Assembly (NCBI RefSeq): GCF_019083805.1
Contig: NZ_JAHRDV010000009.1
Span: 1 to 64,000, forward strand
Length of the DNA stretch: 64,000 nucleotides
DNA from: Acetobacter estunensis
Lineage (GTDB): Bacteria; Pseudomonadota; Alphaproteobacteria; Acetobacterales; Acetobacteraceae
Direction: 5' to 3'
Shown: in pieces, positions 36,108 to 45,666 of the stretch
How positions within the stretch are numbered: the stretch's first letter is position 1
Layout: each line of letters starts with the position of its first letter
Made by a program: the position numbers and the translations under genes
Notes under the pieces: model-generated
What the model saw: only the letters and a program-made list of their open reading frames with translations
What the model was told of the DNA's origin: nothing
The model's database searches: none

Positions 36108-36422
36108 GAACGCCCGCTGCTCCCTGCCTCATTCGCGTCTGTGTCCAGCGGTCGATTCGTGCCGAGAGACCGCTGAACTAGCTATTCGTCTGATAACGTA
36201 GCTTAATCGAAACGAAATACTCAAGCCTTCCAAAGCCTGAAAGACGTGTTCGCACACTATGTTAGACGAAATGTCCCAGACTGCGTTGCGGGAATCACAC
36301 TGTCTGAACAGAGCAAGGGAATTTACTCGCTAGAATTCGTCCGTTCTTTCGCCCCTTGCGCCCATATCCCTTCTCAACATCGCGTTTCAGTGGACGGGTC
36401 GCTCTGGATAGAGAGAACGCCC
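36108..36422. other. amtB upstream region with hairpin
   Basis: The 315-base gap between gor (stop at 36423) and amtB (start at 36107) carries no supported gene. CAGCGGTC (36146-36153) and GACCGCTG (36168-36175) form a perfect 8-bp stem 39 bases ahead of amtB; it would fall in the leader if transcription starts further upstream. No sigma-54 site was recognised by eye. Confidence 0.45.
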
Positions 36423-37820
36423 TCAGTCACCACTAACGCGCGTGCGGGTGCGCATCGTGACAAACTCTTCCGCCGAGGACGGATGAATGCCCACGGTCCG
36501 ATCGAAATCCACCTTTCGCAGCCCCGCCGTCACCGCAATGGCCATACCCTGCATGATCTCGGCCGCATCCTCACCGATCATATGGACGCCAACCACCTTC
36601 TGAGTTGCCTGATCCACAACCAGTTTCATCAGCGTGCGGCGCTCGCGTCCGCTAAGCGTGTGTCGCATCGGACGGAATCGGCTGACATACACGTCCACCG
36701 TCCCGCGCTCGGCAGCCTCCATCTCCGTCAGTCCCACACTTGCCACTGGTGGCGTGAAGAAAACGGCCTTGGGCACCGTCTCGAACGACCAGTCCCGCGC
36801 GTGATGGGCAAAGAGACGGTCGGCAAGGATATGACCTTCGGCAATCGCCACCGGCGTAAGGTTCTCGTGATTCGTCACATCGCCGATAGCGAACACACCC
36901 GGCTCGGTCGTCTCGAAATGCCGGTCCGCCATGATGCGCCCATTGTCTTCTGTGCGAACGCGCGTGTTCTCCAGTCCCAGACCCTTGATCTTGGGATGAC
37001 GCCCGGTCGCCATCAACACGCAATCGACCGTCAGACTGGCGCCATTGTCGAGCGTGACGACCAGATCTTCTCCCGTCTTGCGTATCCGCACAGGGCTTGC
37101 GCCCACATGCTGACGGATGCCGCGCTGGTCGATGGCCTCATGCAGCGCCGTACGCAGGTCTTCATCGAAGCCACGCAGCGGTAGATCCTGCCGGTAGACC
37201 AGATCCACACTACCGCCGAGGCCCGCGAAAATGCCCGCGAACTCAACCCCGATGTAACCACTGCCCACGATGCACACGCGCTTGGGCATTTCTTTCAGCG
37301 CAAACACCTGATCGGAGGTAATGGCCAGTTCGTGCCCTTCAATATCTGGCACGCTCGGCGTGGAGCCGGTGGCAATGACGATCCGCTCTGCCGTGATGCG
37401 CTCGGGTTTTGCCTGCGCGTCCAGCGCCGTCGGCGTGGTGACGATGGTATGGGCGTCTTCGAAGGCAGCGTGCCCCGTCAGCAGCCGCACACCGGCCTTT
37501 CCCAGCATGGAGACATAGATGCCGTTCAGGCGCGAAATCTCGCGATCCTTGGCGGCAATCAGCTTGCCCCAATCATGCGTGCCTTCGGGCGTGTCCCAGC
37601 CGAATCCGTGGCTGTCCGCGACATAGTCGCCATACTCGCTGGCCTGCACCATCAGCTTCTTGGGAACACACCCGAGATTGACGCAGGTGCCGCCCCAGTG
37701 CCGTCCTTCCACCACCGCCACGCGGGCGCCATGGCCTGCAGCGATCCGCGCGCAGCGCACACCGCCCGATCCGGCGCCAATGACCAGAAGATCGACATCG
37801 TAAGAAGTAGCGGCAGACAT
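36423..37820 (-). CDS. gor: glutathione-disulfide reductase
   Basis: FAD-dependent NADPH:glutathione reductase, 465 residues, keeping glutathione reduced. The FAD motif is LLVIGAGSGGVRCARIA, the redox disulfide is in GGTCVNLGCVPKKLM, the NADPH-binding region is VCIVGSGYIGVEFAGIFAG, and the C-terminal dimer-interface active site is GIHPSSAEEFVTM with its His-Glu dyad. It is upstream of amtB on the same strand but a 315-base gap makes cotranscription unlikely; the fpr gene lies upstream with its own terminator. Confidence 0.92.
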   Translation of the reverse strand: MSAATSYDVDLLVIGAGSGGVRCARIAAGHGARVAVVEGRHWGGTCVNLGCVPKKLMVQASEYGDYVADSHGFGWDTPEGTHDWGKLIAAKDREISRLNGIYVSMLGKAGVRLLTGHAAFEDAHTIVTTPTALDAQAKPERITAERIVIATGSTPSVPDIEGHELAITSDQVFALKEMPKRVCIVGSGYIGVEFAGIFAGLGGSVDLVYRQDLPLRGFDEDLRTALHEAIDQRGIRQHVGASPVRIRKTGEDLVVTLDNGASLTVDCVLMATGRHPKIKGLGLENTRVRTEDNGRIMADRHFETTEPGVFAIGDVTNHENLTPVAIAEGHILADRLFAHHARDWSFETVPKAVFFTPPVASVGLTEMEAAERGTVDVYVSRFRPMRHTLSGRERRTLMKLVVDQATQKVVGVHMIGEDAAEIMQGMAIAVTAGLRKVDFDRTVGIHPSSAEEFVTMRTRTRVSGD

Positions 37821-37915
37821 GGTCAGGCTCCGTTTTCACCCGAGATGACGGGCAAACCGAAACGGCCTTTTGCGCCCGACCGGCAATGTGCCCCACCCGA
37901 AAGCGGGGCACCAGA

Positions 37916-37937
37916 TCCGGCGCAAAAACGCGCCGGA
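37916..37937 (-). terminator. terminator of fpr
   Basis: TCCGGCGC (37916-37923), loop AAAAAC, and GCGCCGGA (37930-37937) form a perfect 8-bp GC-rich stem shortly after the leftward fpr stop at 37950. It separates fpr from gor. Confidence 0.7.
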
Positions 37938-37949
37938 ACAAGGGGACGA

Positions 37950-38828
37950 TTAACGCTCGGCGAAAGCTTTTTCGACGACGTAAGCACCGGGTTTGGAGTT
38001 GTTACCCTCATCGAAGCCGCGCGTCTGAAGCAGCTTCTCCGTATCGGCGAGCATCTCCGGTGAACCGCAGATCATGACGCGGTCATGCTCGGGATCCAGT
38101 TCGGGAATGTTGAGATCGCGGAAGATCTTGCCGTTCTCGATCAGGGTCGTGATGCGGTCCGTCACCTCGAACGCCTCACGGGTCACAGCCGGGTAATAAC
38201 GCAGTTTGGAGGCGACGTACTCGCCAAGGAACTCATGCTCGGGCAGTTCGTGGCGGATATGGTTGGAATACGCCAGTTCGCCGGAGACGCGCACCGTGTG
38301 GGTGAGAATGACGTTATCGTAGCGCTCGTAGCACTCCGGATCCTTGATCAGGCTCATGAACGGCGCAAGGCCCGTGCCCGTGGACAGGAAATACAGGTTG
38401 CGGCCCGGACGGAGATTGTCGAGCAGCAGCGTGCCCACTGGCTTGCGGCCGATCAGGACCGTGTCACCCACCTTTACATGACGCAGGCGCGAGGTCAGCG
38501 GACCGTCCGGCACGGCGATGGAGAGGAACTCCATGTGGTCTTCATAATTGGCGGACGCGATGGAATAGGCACGCAGCAGCGGCTTGCCGTCCACTTCCAT
38601 GCCGATCATCGTGAACTGGCCGTTCTCGAAACGCAGAGCCGGATCGCGGGTGGTGGTGAAGCTGAACAGACGGTCCGTCCAGTGATGAACCGTCAGCACC
38701 TTGGCCGGGAAGAGATGGCCATATTCCTTTTCCGGCGGCGCGAGATGCCACACTCCTTCCTGACCTTCGACCGGCAGCAGGCCAGAAGGCGCCTGATCGG
38801 GAGCAACGCGAGGCAGGATGTCGGACAT
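37950..38828 (-). CDS. fpr: ferredoxin/flavodoxin-NADP+ reductase
   Basis: FAD flavoprotein passing electrons between NADPH and ferredoxin or flavodoxin, 292 residues. The FAD motif is LLRAYSIASANYEDHMEF; NLYFLSTGTGLAPFMSLIKD is the pyrophosphate/NADP segment and VMICGSPEMLADTEKLL the NADP-binding end. The short C-terminus with AYVVEKAFAER is typical of the bacterial subclass. A longer frame upstream is open to 39014, but the ATG at 38828 has a GGAGAT site. Confidence 0.9.
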   Translation of the reverse strand: MSDILPRVAPDQAPSGLLPVEGQEGVWHLAPPEKEYGHLFPAKVLTVHHWTDRLFSFTTTRDPALRFENGQFTMIGMEVDGKPLLRAYSIASANYEDHMEFLSIAVPDGPLTSRLRHVKVGDTVLIGRKPVGTLLLDNLRPGRNLYFLSTGTGLAPFMSLIKDPECYERYDNVILTHTVRVSGELAYSNHIRHELPEHEFLGEYVASKLRYYPAVTREAFEVTDRITTLIENGKIFRDLNIPELDPEHDRVMICGSPEMLADTEKLLQTRGFDEGNNSKPGAYVVEKAFAER

Positions 38829-38998
38829 GGGCCGGATATCTCCATGAACTGGAAGCGGATCAGGCGGAAGCACCCGTACGACACGGAGCCTCCCGCGGCG
38901 GACCGCAGGTTGAAGAAACGAATTGGGTGGCGTTTCTAGTGGGAAGACCGCAGCGGCACCAGTGATAATTGCACCGCTCACCTTCGCAGCCGGCTCAA

Positions 38999-39042
38999 GG
39001 GGGCTCTCGTCCACCTCTCAGGCAGCGGACGAGAGACCCCCC
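38999..39042 (-). terminator. candidate terminator of the beta-propeller gene
   Basis: GGGGGCTCTCGTCC (38999-39012) and GGACGAGAGACCCCC (39027-39041) pair as a 14-bp stem with one bulge and a 14-base loop, directly after the leftward stop at 39052. No clear T-run follows. Confidence 0.55.
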
Positions 39043-39051
39043 TGTTCCGTT

Positions 39052-40269
39052 TTAGCGCGTGATGCCCGTGTGACCCACGGAGTAGCGACCCGGCAACGGC
39101 CAGACCGTCAGGCCATGCGGCTCCGCCCCTACGGGAATGGCCGTCATCGCGCCCGTGTCAGTATCGATTGCATAGGTCACGTCATCGAAGCGGCCCGAAA
39201 GCCACAGCTTCTTTCCGTCCGCGCTGACATTGCCCATGTCGGGGCTGCCGCCACCGGGAATCGGCCACGTCTTCACCACCTGATTGGTCGCGAATTCGAT
39301 CACTGACACGCTGCCAGCCTTGCTGTGGCGCGGCCCATGCACCTTATGGGAACCGCGATTCGCCACATACATGAACTTCGCGTCCCGGCTCGGATACAGG
39401 CCGTGAGTGCCCACGCCGGTCGGAATGAAGCCCGTCTCGGTGAAGGTGTCGCCATCGAGGATGAACACACCGTCCGCGTGCATGTCGGCCACATAGAAGG
39501 TCTTGCCGTTCGGCGCCGTCAGGATGTCCTGCGGCATGCCGCCCTTGGACAGCTTCAGATAGCCCAGAAGTTTGCGGTTGACCGTGTCCACCTTGGCCAT
39601 CATGCCGCCGAATTCACAGGTGAAGATCGCGTAGCGACCATCGATCGAGAACCCGGCGTGATTGATACCCGGGCATTTCGGGGCTTCCACCGATCCCTGA
39701 AGCTCCATCGTGTGCTGGTCGCGGAAGTCCAGACGACGGCGGGCTTCGGCCACCACGATGGCGGATTTGCCGTCCGGCGTGAAATACATGTTGTAGGGAT
39801 CGTCCACCGGCACAGGCGCGCCGGGCTTGCCCGTATGCGCGTCGATCGGCGTCAGGCTGCCCTGCGTCGTGCCCTCGGCGTTATTGGTCGCCCACAGGGT
39901 CCGCATGTCCCATGACGGCACGATGTGCTGCGGGCTTTTGCCCACGGGGAAACGGTCAACCACCTTCAGGGTGGCGGGATCGATCACATAGACATCGTTC
40001 GACCGCAGATTGGGCACATAGATCCGCGCCGGATCGCTGGCTACGTCCGCACGGACTTTGCCCGCCGCCGCTTCCGAATAGATGTTGGACGGATCGACCA
40101 CAGGCGGCATGCCCGGAATGGTCTGCACCATGCTCATGACGCGGCTGCTGGCAGCCTCCGGCGTGGGAGCGGCTGCTGGCGCATCGGTCTGCGCCTGCGC
40201 CGGAGCGAGACCAAGAGAACCAAGAAGGGCCACCAGAGCGGCGCCTGTCAGAAAGCGGTTTTGTATCAT
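39052..40269 (-). CDS. exported YVTN-family beta-propeller protein
   Basis: Secreted protein of 405 residues with a signal peptide ending APAQAQ and a Pro/Ala-rich start. The rest reads as repeated propeller blades of the YVTN/YncE type: RIYVPNLRSNDVYVIDPATL, GKSAIVVAEARRRLDFRD, KTFYVADMHADGVFILDGD, FMYVANRGSHKVHGP and KKLWLSGRFDDVTYAIDT. Function is unknown; such proteins bind metals, cofactors or surface partners. The single ATG start is standard. It is not part of an evident operon. Confidence 0.82.
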   Translation of the reverse strand: MIQNRFLTGAALVALLGSLGLAPAQAQTDAPAAAPTPEAASSRVMSMVQTIPGMPPVVDPSNIYSEAAAGKVRADVASDPARIYVPNLRSNDVYVIDPATLKVVDRFPVGKSPQHIVPSWDMRTLWATNNAEGTTQGSLTPIDAHTGKPGAPVPVDDPYNMYFTPDGKSAIVVAEARRRLDFRDQHTMELQGSVEAPKCPGINHAGFSIDGRYAIFTCEFGGMMAKVDTVNRKLLGYLKLSKGGMPQDILTAPNGKTFYVADMHADGVFILDGDTFTETGFIPTGVGTHGLYPSRDAKFMYVANRGSHKVHGPRHSKAGSVSVIEFATNQVVKTWPIPGGGSPDMGNVSADGKKLWLSGRFDDVTYAIDTDTGAMTAIPVGAEPHGLTVWPLPGRYSVGHTGITR

Positions 40270-40364
40270 GATGTGTCAGCAACCTCCGAGGACGCAGGCA
40301 ATACCACACGCCTCCGCGCCGACAAGCGATCTGCGTCAAGTCACCGCCGTTTTTCCAAAGAATT

Positions 40365-41483
40365 TCATCCGTCCGCGAACCGTTGCGCCATTTCGGCCAG
40401 AGGCCAGCGCGGACGCGGGCGCGTGTTTCGGTCATCGGGCAGCGGCACACCCAGACTCTGTGCTTCACGACATACTTCGAGCGCCGCCCACCCAACCATC
40501 ACCGCGTTGTCGGTGCACAATCGCAAAGGTGGCGCCACGAACGGCAGATCATGCGCCTGCGCGAGCGCTGTCAGACGCGAGCGTAGCACTCCATTGGCTG
40601 CGACACCGCCAGCGGCTACCAGCGCGGTGGGACGTTCCATCATGCCCAGCGCATGTGTCACACGGTCCCCAATCACATCCGCTACGGCCTGTTGGAAGCT
40701 GGCCGCCAGATCCGCGGCCAGTTCCCGCGGCAACGGCTCCATGCCGTAAGGCTCAAGCTGACGCGCCATGGCCGTCTTGAGGCCAGAGAACGAGAAATCA
40801 CACCCCTCCCGTCCCTTGAGCGGACGGGGGAACGCGAAGGCCGTCGGGTTCCCTTCCCGCGCCAATGCCTCCAGCGCAGGGCCGCCGGGCCAGCCCAGCC
40901 CGAGCATTTTGGCCACCTTGTCGAAGGCCTCACCCGCCGCGTCATCGATCGTGCCACCCAGCCGCCGGTAGCGCCCCACACCCTCAACGGCCAGACACTG
41001 GCAATGCCCGCCCGAGACGAGCAGCAGCAGATAGGGGAAAGCCAGCCCTCCCTCGAAAACGCCGGGGAGCCTTGCCGAAAGCGCATGGGCCTCAATGTGG
41101 TTGACCGCAATGAAAGGCTTTTGCAGCGCGATCCCCAGCCCCTTGCCGAAGTTCGCGCCCACGATCAGGCCGCCGATCAGACCCGGCCCCGTGCTAGCCG
41201 CGACCGCGCCCAGATCGCTGCGGGCAAGACCGGAGGCTTTGAGAGTTTCCTCAACAAGATCAGGGAGAAGGGCGAGATGCGCACGCGCCGCGATCTCGGG
41301 CACCACCCCCCCGAAAGCAGCGTGATCGGACTGCGAGACAAGGCGCTCGGCCAGCACGTCGCCCTGCGTGGAGAGAATGGCACACGCCGTCTCGTCGCAC
41401 GACGATTCAATGGCAAGCAGGGGGCCCATGGGGTATGACCACGCCCCACAGGCAGCGTTTCCGTCGGTGTTCTCTGGCGTCAC
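40365..41483 (-). CDS. tsaD: tRNA N6-adenosine threonylcarbamoyltransferase
   Basis: Catalytic subunit transferring the threonylcarbamoyl group to A37 of tRNA (t6A), partner of the tsaC product in this window. Key features are LLAIESSCDETACAIL at the N-terminus, metal-binding HIEAHAL, LLLVSGGHCQCLAVEG, and C-terminal NAVMVGWAALE. The GTG at 41483 follows a GGAAAGG site; an internal ATG at residue 19 would give the more usual 354 residues. It diverges from hemC across 41 bases, a common alphaproteobacterial neighbourhood. Confidence 0.93.
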   Translation of the reverse strand: MTPENTDGNAACGAWSYPMGPLLAIESSCDETACAILSTQGDVLAERLVSQSDHAAFGGVVPEIAARAHLALLPDLVEETLKASGLARSDLGAVAASTGPGLIGGLIVGANFGKGLGIALQKPFIAVNHIEAHALSARLPGVFEGGLAFPYLLLLVSGGHCQCLAVEGVGRYRRLGGTIDDAAGEAFDKVAKMLGLGWPGGPALEALAREGNPTAFAFPRPLKGREGCDFSFSGLKTAMARQLEPYGMEPLPRELAADLAASFQQAVADVIGDRVTHALGMMERPTALVAAGGVAANGVLRSRLTALAQAHDLPFVAPPLRLCTDNAVMVGWAALEVCREAQSLGVPLPDDRNTRPRPRWPLAEMAQRFADG

Positions 41484-41524
41484 GTCACCTTTCCTTCATC
41501 CGGTGCTGGTAATAAACACGCCAA

Positions 41525-42601
41525 ATGGTTTCCGCACAGCCGTCCCGTCCGCTTCCCTCCGCCGCGCTCCAGAAGATCGCGGCCCAGGCCGCCGCGCGTC
41601 AGAAGACCGCAACGCCGCAGCACCGCCGGCAATTGCCGCTGCGGGTGGGCACGCGCGGCTCTCCGCTCGCATTATGGCAGACGCGCGCCTTTCTCACCCG
41701 GCTGACACGCTTCTGCCCGGTGCTGCGGGACATGAACGCCTTTCAGGAACATCTGATCAACACCACAGGCGATCAGGTCCAGAACCGCGCACTGGCCGAA
41801 ATTGGCGGCAAAGGACTGTTCGCCAAGGAAATTCATGAAGCGCTGCTGGACGGACGCATCGACTTCGCTGTCCACAGTCTCAAGGATCTCGAAACCACAC
41901 TACCTGACGGGCTGGTGCTGGCCTGCACCATGAAGCGCGAAGACGCCCGCGACGCCCTAATCCTCGGCCCCGGGCTGAAACCCTCCGATGATCCCATGCG
42001 TCCCTATGACGCTCTGCCGCATGGCGCGTTGGTGGGCTGCGCCTCCGTGCGGCGGCAGGCGCAGATGCTGCATGTGCGCCCCGACCTTCGCTTCGGACTG
42101 CTGCGCGGCAACGTGCAGACGCGACTCGACAAGCTCGCCGCCCGCCAGTGCGACGCCACGCTACTGGCGCTGGCGGGTCTGCGCCGTCTCGGCATGGAAG
42201 ATCGCGCCTCTGTCGTGCTGGATCCCGCCGTGATGGTACCTTCTGCCGGACAGGGCATTGTGGGCGTGACGGTTCGCGCCAGCGACATCGAACTGCGCGA
42301 ACTCCTCGCCGCCATTGAGGATTATGAAGCCCGGGCCGTCTCCACTGCCGAACGCGCCCTTCTGGCAGAGCTTGACGGCTCCTGCCGCACCCCCATCGGC
42401 GGCTATGCCCGCCTGCTCAATCCGGCCGCCGGACCGAAGGGACAGGTGCATCTGACGGGCCTTGTCGCCTCAGAAGACGGAACCTTCCTGCTGCGCCGCG
42501 AAATTACCGGTGCCGCTGCCGACGCCGAGCGTATTGGCCGTGAACTTGGCCGCAGCCTGCGTCGTGACAGTCCCGCCTCCATCTTCACGGACAATGACTG
42601 A
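41525..42601 (+). CDS. hemC: porphobilinogen deaminase (hydroxymethylbilane synthase)
   Basis: Heme-pathway enzyme joining four porphobilinogens to hydroxymethylbilane. Motifs: LRVGTRGSPLALWQTRAFL, TTGDQVQNRALAEIGGKGLF, FAVHSLKDLETTLPDG, and the dipyrromethane-cofactor cysteine in LDGSCRTPIGGYA. At 358 residues it carries roughly 40 more N-terminal residues than usual; the catalytic part begins near residue 38 and a later start is possible. Overlapped by hemD by 8 bases. Confidence 0.93.
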   Translation: MVSAQPSRPLPSAALQKIAAQAAARQKTATPQHRRQLPLRVGTRGSPLALWQTRAFLTRLTRFCPVLRDMNAFQEHLINTTGDQVQNRALAEIGGKGLFAKEIHEALLDGRIDFAVHSLKDLETTLPDGLVLACTMKREDARDALILGPGLKPSDDPMRPYDALPHGALVGCASVRRQAQMLHVRPDLRFGLLRGNVQTRLDKLAARQCDATLLALAGLRRLGMEDRASVVLDPAVMVPSAGQGIVGVTVRASDIELRELLAAIEDYEARAVSTAERALLAELDGSCRTPIGGYARLLNPAAGPKGQVHLTGLVASEDGTFLLRREITGAAADAERIGRELGRSLRRDSPASIFTDND

Positions 42602-43343
42602 ACAGAACGGGGCTGCCCGCAACCGCAAACCCGGCGTCCTGATCGTCCGTCCCGAGCCGGGGCTTTCGGAAACGATGGAGGCCGTGCGAACGTTGGGATG
42701 GGAGCCTTTCGCCGCCTCGTCCCTGCACATCGAACCACGATTCGTACCACAGCAACCCGGTGTCGCTGCTGCTCTCGTCACTAGTTCCCAATCCCTTCCC
42801 GCGCTCGAACAGGCCGTGGCGCATGATCTGCCGATTTTCGCCGTGGGAGACGCTACATCACGCCGCGCACGCGAGCGTGGCTTCACCCATGTGGAAAGCG
42901 CAGGCGGCGATGCAAGCGATCTGGCGGCGCTTGTCCGCGCACGCCTGACGCCTGAAAGCGGCACATTGCTGCTGCTTTCAGGAAAAGGACATGGCGCCAC
43001 ACTGGCGGCTGAATTGCGGAAAAACGGCTTTCGGATCCGACGGCGTGTGGCCTATGCCTCCCGCCCCCTGCGCGCTCTGCCGCCCTCTGTCCTGCGAGCA
43101 TGGCAACAGCGCGAGATCAGCCTCGTCCTGTCCTTTTCCGCGGGAAGCGCCCGTACGCTCTGCCGAGCACTGCGGGGCGCGAACTGCGTGATGCGGAACA
43201 TGCCGGCCATAGCCATCTCCGCCGCGACTGCCCGTGTTCTTGAGCACAACGGGTTCCACCCAATCCGCACGGCCGCTCACCCAGATGCAGCCAACATGCT
43301 CAGGCTTATGGGGGCGGCTTCCTCCCGCGTCTCACCGGGCTGA
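42594..43343 (+). CDS. hemD: uroporphyrinogen-III synthase
   Basis: Closes and flips ring D of hydroxymethylbilane to uroporphyrinogen III. The family is poorly conserved, but the two-lobe pattern is visible: VLIVRPEPGLSETMEAVRTL at the start, ALVTSSQSLPALEQAV and FAVGDATSRRARERG, then LLLSGKGHGATLAAELRKNG and LVLSFSAGSARTLCRAL. At 249 residues it has a normal length. The start overlaps hemC by 8 bases, so translation is coupled, and hemC-hemD is a standard pair. Confidence 0.88.
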   Translation: MTEQNGAARNRKPGVLIVRPEPGLSETMEAVRTLGWEPFAASSLHIEPRFVPQQPGVAAALVTSSQSLPALEQAVAHDLPIFAVGDATSRRARERGFTHVESAGGDASDLAALVRARLTPESGTLLLLSGKGHGATLAAELRKNGFRIRRRVAYASRPLRALPPSVLRAWQQREISLVLSFSAGSARTLCRALRGANCVMRNMPAIAISAATARVLEHNGFHPIRTAAHPDAANMLRLMGAASSRVSPG

Positions 43344-43415
43344 TCGCGCGCTCCCTTACTTCTCTAGCTTGTTGTTTTTAATGTATTATTATTGAACAAT
43401 ATCAAAGTTTTGGGT

Positions 43416-43467
43416 GTCGCCTTTTTCTAAAAAAGCGACGTTCTCTGAAGCTTTTTGAAAAAACTTC
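43416..43467. terminator. two tandem AT-loop hairpins between hemD and threonine aldolase
   Basis: Two adjacent hairpins lie in an AT-rich 142-base gap between convergent genes. The first is GTCGC-CTTTTT-CT-AAAAAA-GCGAC (43416-43439). The second is GAAG-CTTTTT-G-AAAAAA-CTTC (43447-43467). Each has one mismatch and supplies T-runs on both strands, so both directions can terminate. Confidence 0.72.
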
Positions 43468-43485
43468 TTTACGATTTGGCTCCTC

Positions 43486-44607
43486 TCACTCCGTCGTGCC
43501 CGCCAACGCTTCCAGCAGCGCGTCTACATCCTGCGGACGTGTATCGTGTCCGGTAACGAAACGCACCAATGTGCCGGTCACACCCGGCGGCGCGGTCCGA
43601 CGCAGAAATACAAATCCCGCCGCTTCCAGCCCTTCCACCAGCAGTTCCGGCAGCACGGCGAACACCTCGTTGCCCTGCGTGTCGAAGGGCAACGTCGCCG
43701 CCGGATGCCGCGCCAATCCTCGTGCCAGCCGTCCGGCCATTTCGTTGGCATGACGTGCATTGCGCAGCCACAGGTCGTTTTCCAGCCACGCCAGAAGCTG
43801 CGCCGAGAGAAAACGCTGCTTGGCCCACAGATGCCCCGAGCGCTTGATCCGCCGCTCCATATCTTCGGCCAGCGAAAGGTCGAACATCACGATAAGATCA
43901 GCCGAGAGAGCGCCGCTCTTGGTGGCACCAAGCGAGAGCACATCCACACCTGCACGCCAGGTCATATCGGCGGGCGAACACCCCAGATGCGCCAGTGCGT
44001 TGCCAAATCGCGCGCCGTCCATGTGAACGCTCAACCCAGCTTCATGCGCCAGAGCGGTCAGCTCCACGAGATGTTCGAGCGTATAAACCGTGCCCCACTC
44101 GGTGGCCTGCGTCAGACTCAGAGCGGCAGGACGGCTCAGACGTGCCCCACCGGCGGAAAGATCCGCCACGGCGGATGCAAGAAGTCCCGCCTCCATGCGT
44201 CCATCCGCTGAGGGAATCGGCCACAATTTGGCGCCGCCGGTGAAGAACTCCGGCGCACCGCATTCCCGGCGGTTGATATGCGCGCTCTCGTCGCACAGGA
44301 TCGCGCCCCACGGCGGAGAAAGTGCTGAAAGCGCCAGCGCGTTGGCGGCCGTGCCGGTGGCAACCGGAAAAACCCTTGCTTCCGCCTCGAACACTTCCGC
44401 CACACGGGCTTCCAGCCGCCGTGTCCAACTGTCCGCGCCATGCGCCGGAGCCTCACCCACATTGGCCTGCGCCAGCGCCGCGAGGATTTCAGGCGACACG
44501 GTGCCGACGTTGTCGCTCATGAAGTTCGTGCGTATAGGTTCCGCACTCCCGCCATCAGGGGAGGACTGCCTGTCATGGGGCTGCGCGCCGTCCGTGTTCT
44601 GTTCCAT
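43486..44607 (-). CDS. low-specificity L-threonine aldolase
   Basis: PLP enzyme cleaving threonine and related beta-hydroxy amino acids to glycine plus an aldehyde; 373 residues from the preferred start. The core begins NFMSDNVGTVSPEILAALAQ, the substrate/PLP region is VFPVATGTAANALALSAL and SAHINRRECGAPEFFTGG, the PLP-Asp segment is SVHMDGARFGNALAHLG, and the PLP lysine is in VLSLGATKSGALSADL. The ATG at 44607 has an AGGAAG site and adds about 30 residues not seen in relatives, so the true start could be later. It diverges from folD, both linked to one-carbon/glycine metabolism. Confidence 0.9.
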   Translation of the reverse strand: MEQNTDGAQPHDRQSSPDGGSAEPIRTNFMSDNVGTVSPEILAALAQANVGEAPAHGADSWTRRLEARVAEVFEAEARVFPVATGTAANALALSALSPPWGAILCDESAHINRRECGAPEFFTGGAKLWPIPSADGRMEAGLLASAVADLSAGGARLSRPAALSLTQATEWGTVYTLEHLVELTALAHEAGLSVHMDGARFGNALAHLGCSPADMTWRAGVDVLSLGATKSGALSADLIVMFDLSLAEDMERRIKRSGHLWAKQRFLSAQLLAWLENDLWLRNARHANEMAGRLARGLARHPAATLPFDTQGNEVFAVLPELLVEGLEAAGFVFLRRTAPPGVTGTLVRFVTGHDTRPQDVDALLEALAGTTE

Positions 44608-44667
44608 GTCGCTTCCTGTCGTCTGATGCGGACCCACCACTTCTAGCACCCGAACAAGGCTCCGCCC

Positions 44668-45615
44668 ATGTCCGATCCGACCTCGCCCGCAACCGCCGCT
44701 TCCAGCCGAGCGAAGCTGATCGACGGCAAGGCTTTCGCGAAAAACCTGCGTGAGCAGACAGCGCGTGACGTGGTCGCCTTTCACGAAAAGCACGGCGTCA
44801 CACCCGGGCTGGCTGTGGTGCTCGTGGGCAATGACCCGGCAAGCGAGGTCTATGTCCGCAATAAAGCACTGGAAACGCACCGCGTGGGGATGCGTTCCTT
44901 CATGCACATGCTGCCCGAGACCACGTCCGAAGACGCGCTGCTGACGCTGATCGACCGCCTGAACGCCGATCCCGAGATTCACGGCATCCTCGTGCAGCTT
45001 CCCTTGCCCAAGGGCATCAACCCTCACCGCGTGACCAACGCCATTGCACCGGAAAAAGACGTGGACGGTCTGGGCGAGGTGAACGCGGGCCGCCTGAGCG
45101 TGGGCCTAAAAGGCATCGTGCCCTGCACGCCGCTGGGCTGTCTGATGCTGCTGAAATCGGAGCTTGGCGATCTGCGCGGGATGAACGCCGTCGTGGTCGG
45201 CGCGTCCAACCTCGTCGGCAAGCCCATGGCGCTGCTGCTTCTCAACGAAGGCTGCACGGTCTCGATTGCGCATATCGACACAAAAAACCCGGCCGAACTA
45301 GCCCGCACAGCGGACATCCTCGTGGTGGCGACAGGTGTGTATCATCTCGTCAAGCGCGACTGGGTGAAACCGGGCGCGACCGTGATCGATGTCGGCATCA
45401 CCCGCATCCAGACCGAAAGCGGCAAGACCAGGCTGGTGGGGGATGTGGATTTCGATCAGGTGGTGAATGTGGCCGGACGCATCACCCCGGTGCCGGGCGG
45501 TGTCGGGCCGATGACCATTGCCTGCCTGCTGCGTAACACACTCAAGGCCGCGCGTCTGAGCGTGGGCGACAAGGGATGCGAGGAAAGCGGCAAGGCCAAC
45601 TGGCTGCCGTCCTGA
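44668..45615 (+). CDS. folD: methylenetetrahydrofolate dehydrogenase/cyclohydrolase
   Basis: Bifunctional enzyme interconverting 5,10-methylene-, methenyl- and 10-formyl-tetrahydrofolate. Conserved stretches: [19 protein letters not shown] (catalytic Tyr and Lys), [52 protein letters not shown] (NADP loop) and [20 protein letters not shown]. At 315 residues it is slightly longer than average because of an Ala-rich N-terminus. Confidence 0.95.
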   Translation: MSDPTSPATAASSRAKLIDGKAFAKNLREQTARDVVAFHEKHGVTPGLAVVLVGNDPASEVYVRNKALETHRVGMRSFMHMLPETTSEDALLTLIDRLNADPEIHGILVQLPLPKGINPHRVTNAIAPEKDVDGLGEVNAGRLSVGLKGIVPCTPLGCLMLLKSELGDLRGMNAVVVGASNLVGKPMALLLLNEGCTVSIAHIDTKNPAELARTADILVVATGVYHLVKRDWVKPGATVIDVGITRIQTESGKTRLVGDVDFDQVVNVAGRITPVPGGVGPMTIACLLRNTLKAARLSVGDKGCEESGKANWLPS

Positions 45616-45629
45616 AACACATCTGAAAA

Positions 45630-45658
45630 CGGCGTGGACGTTTCACACCTCCACGCCG
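45630..45658. terminator. bidirectional terminator between folD and acoC
   Basis: CGGCGTGGA (45630-45638) and TCCACGCCG (45650-45658) form a perfect 9-bp stem with an 11-base loop between the stops of folD (45615) and acoC (45667). Confidence 0.7.
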
Positions 45659-45666
45659 GACTTCAT

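Noticed and set aside
34719-36176. 485-codon open frame antisense to amtB
   Set aside because: It lies over a clear ammonium transporter and reads as Arg/His/Gln-rich sequence with no family motifs, typical of antisense frames in high-GC genes.
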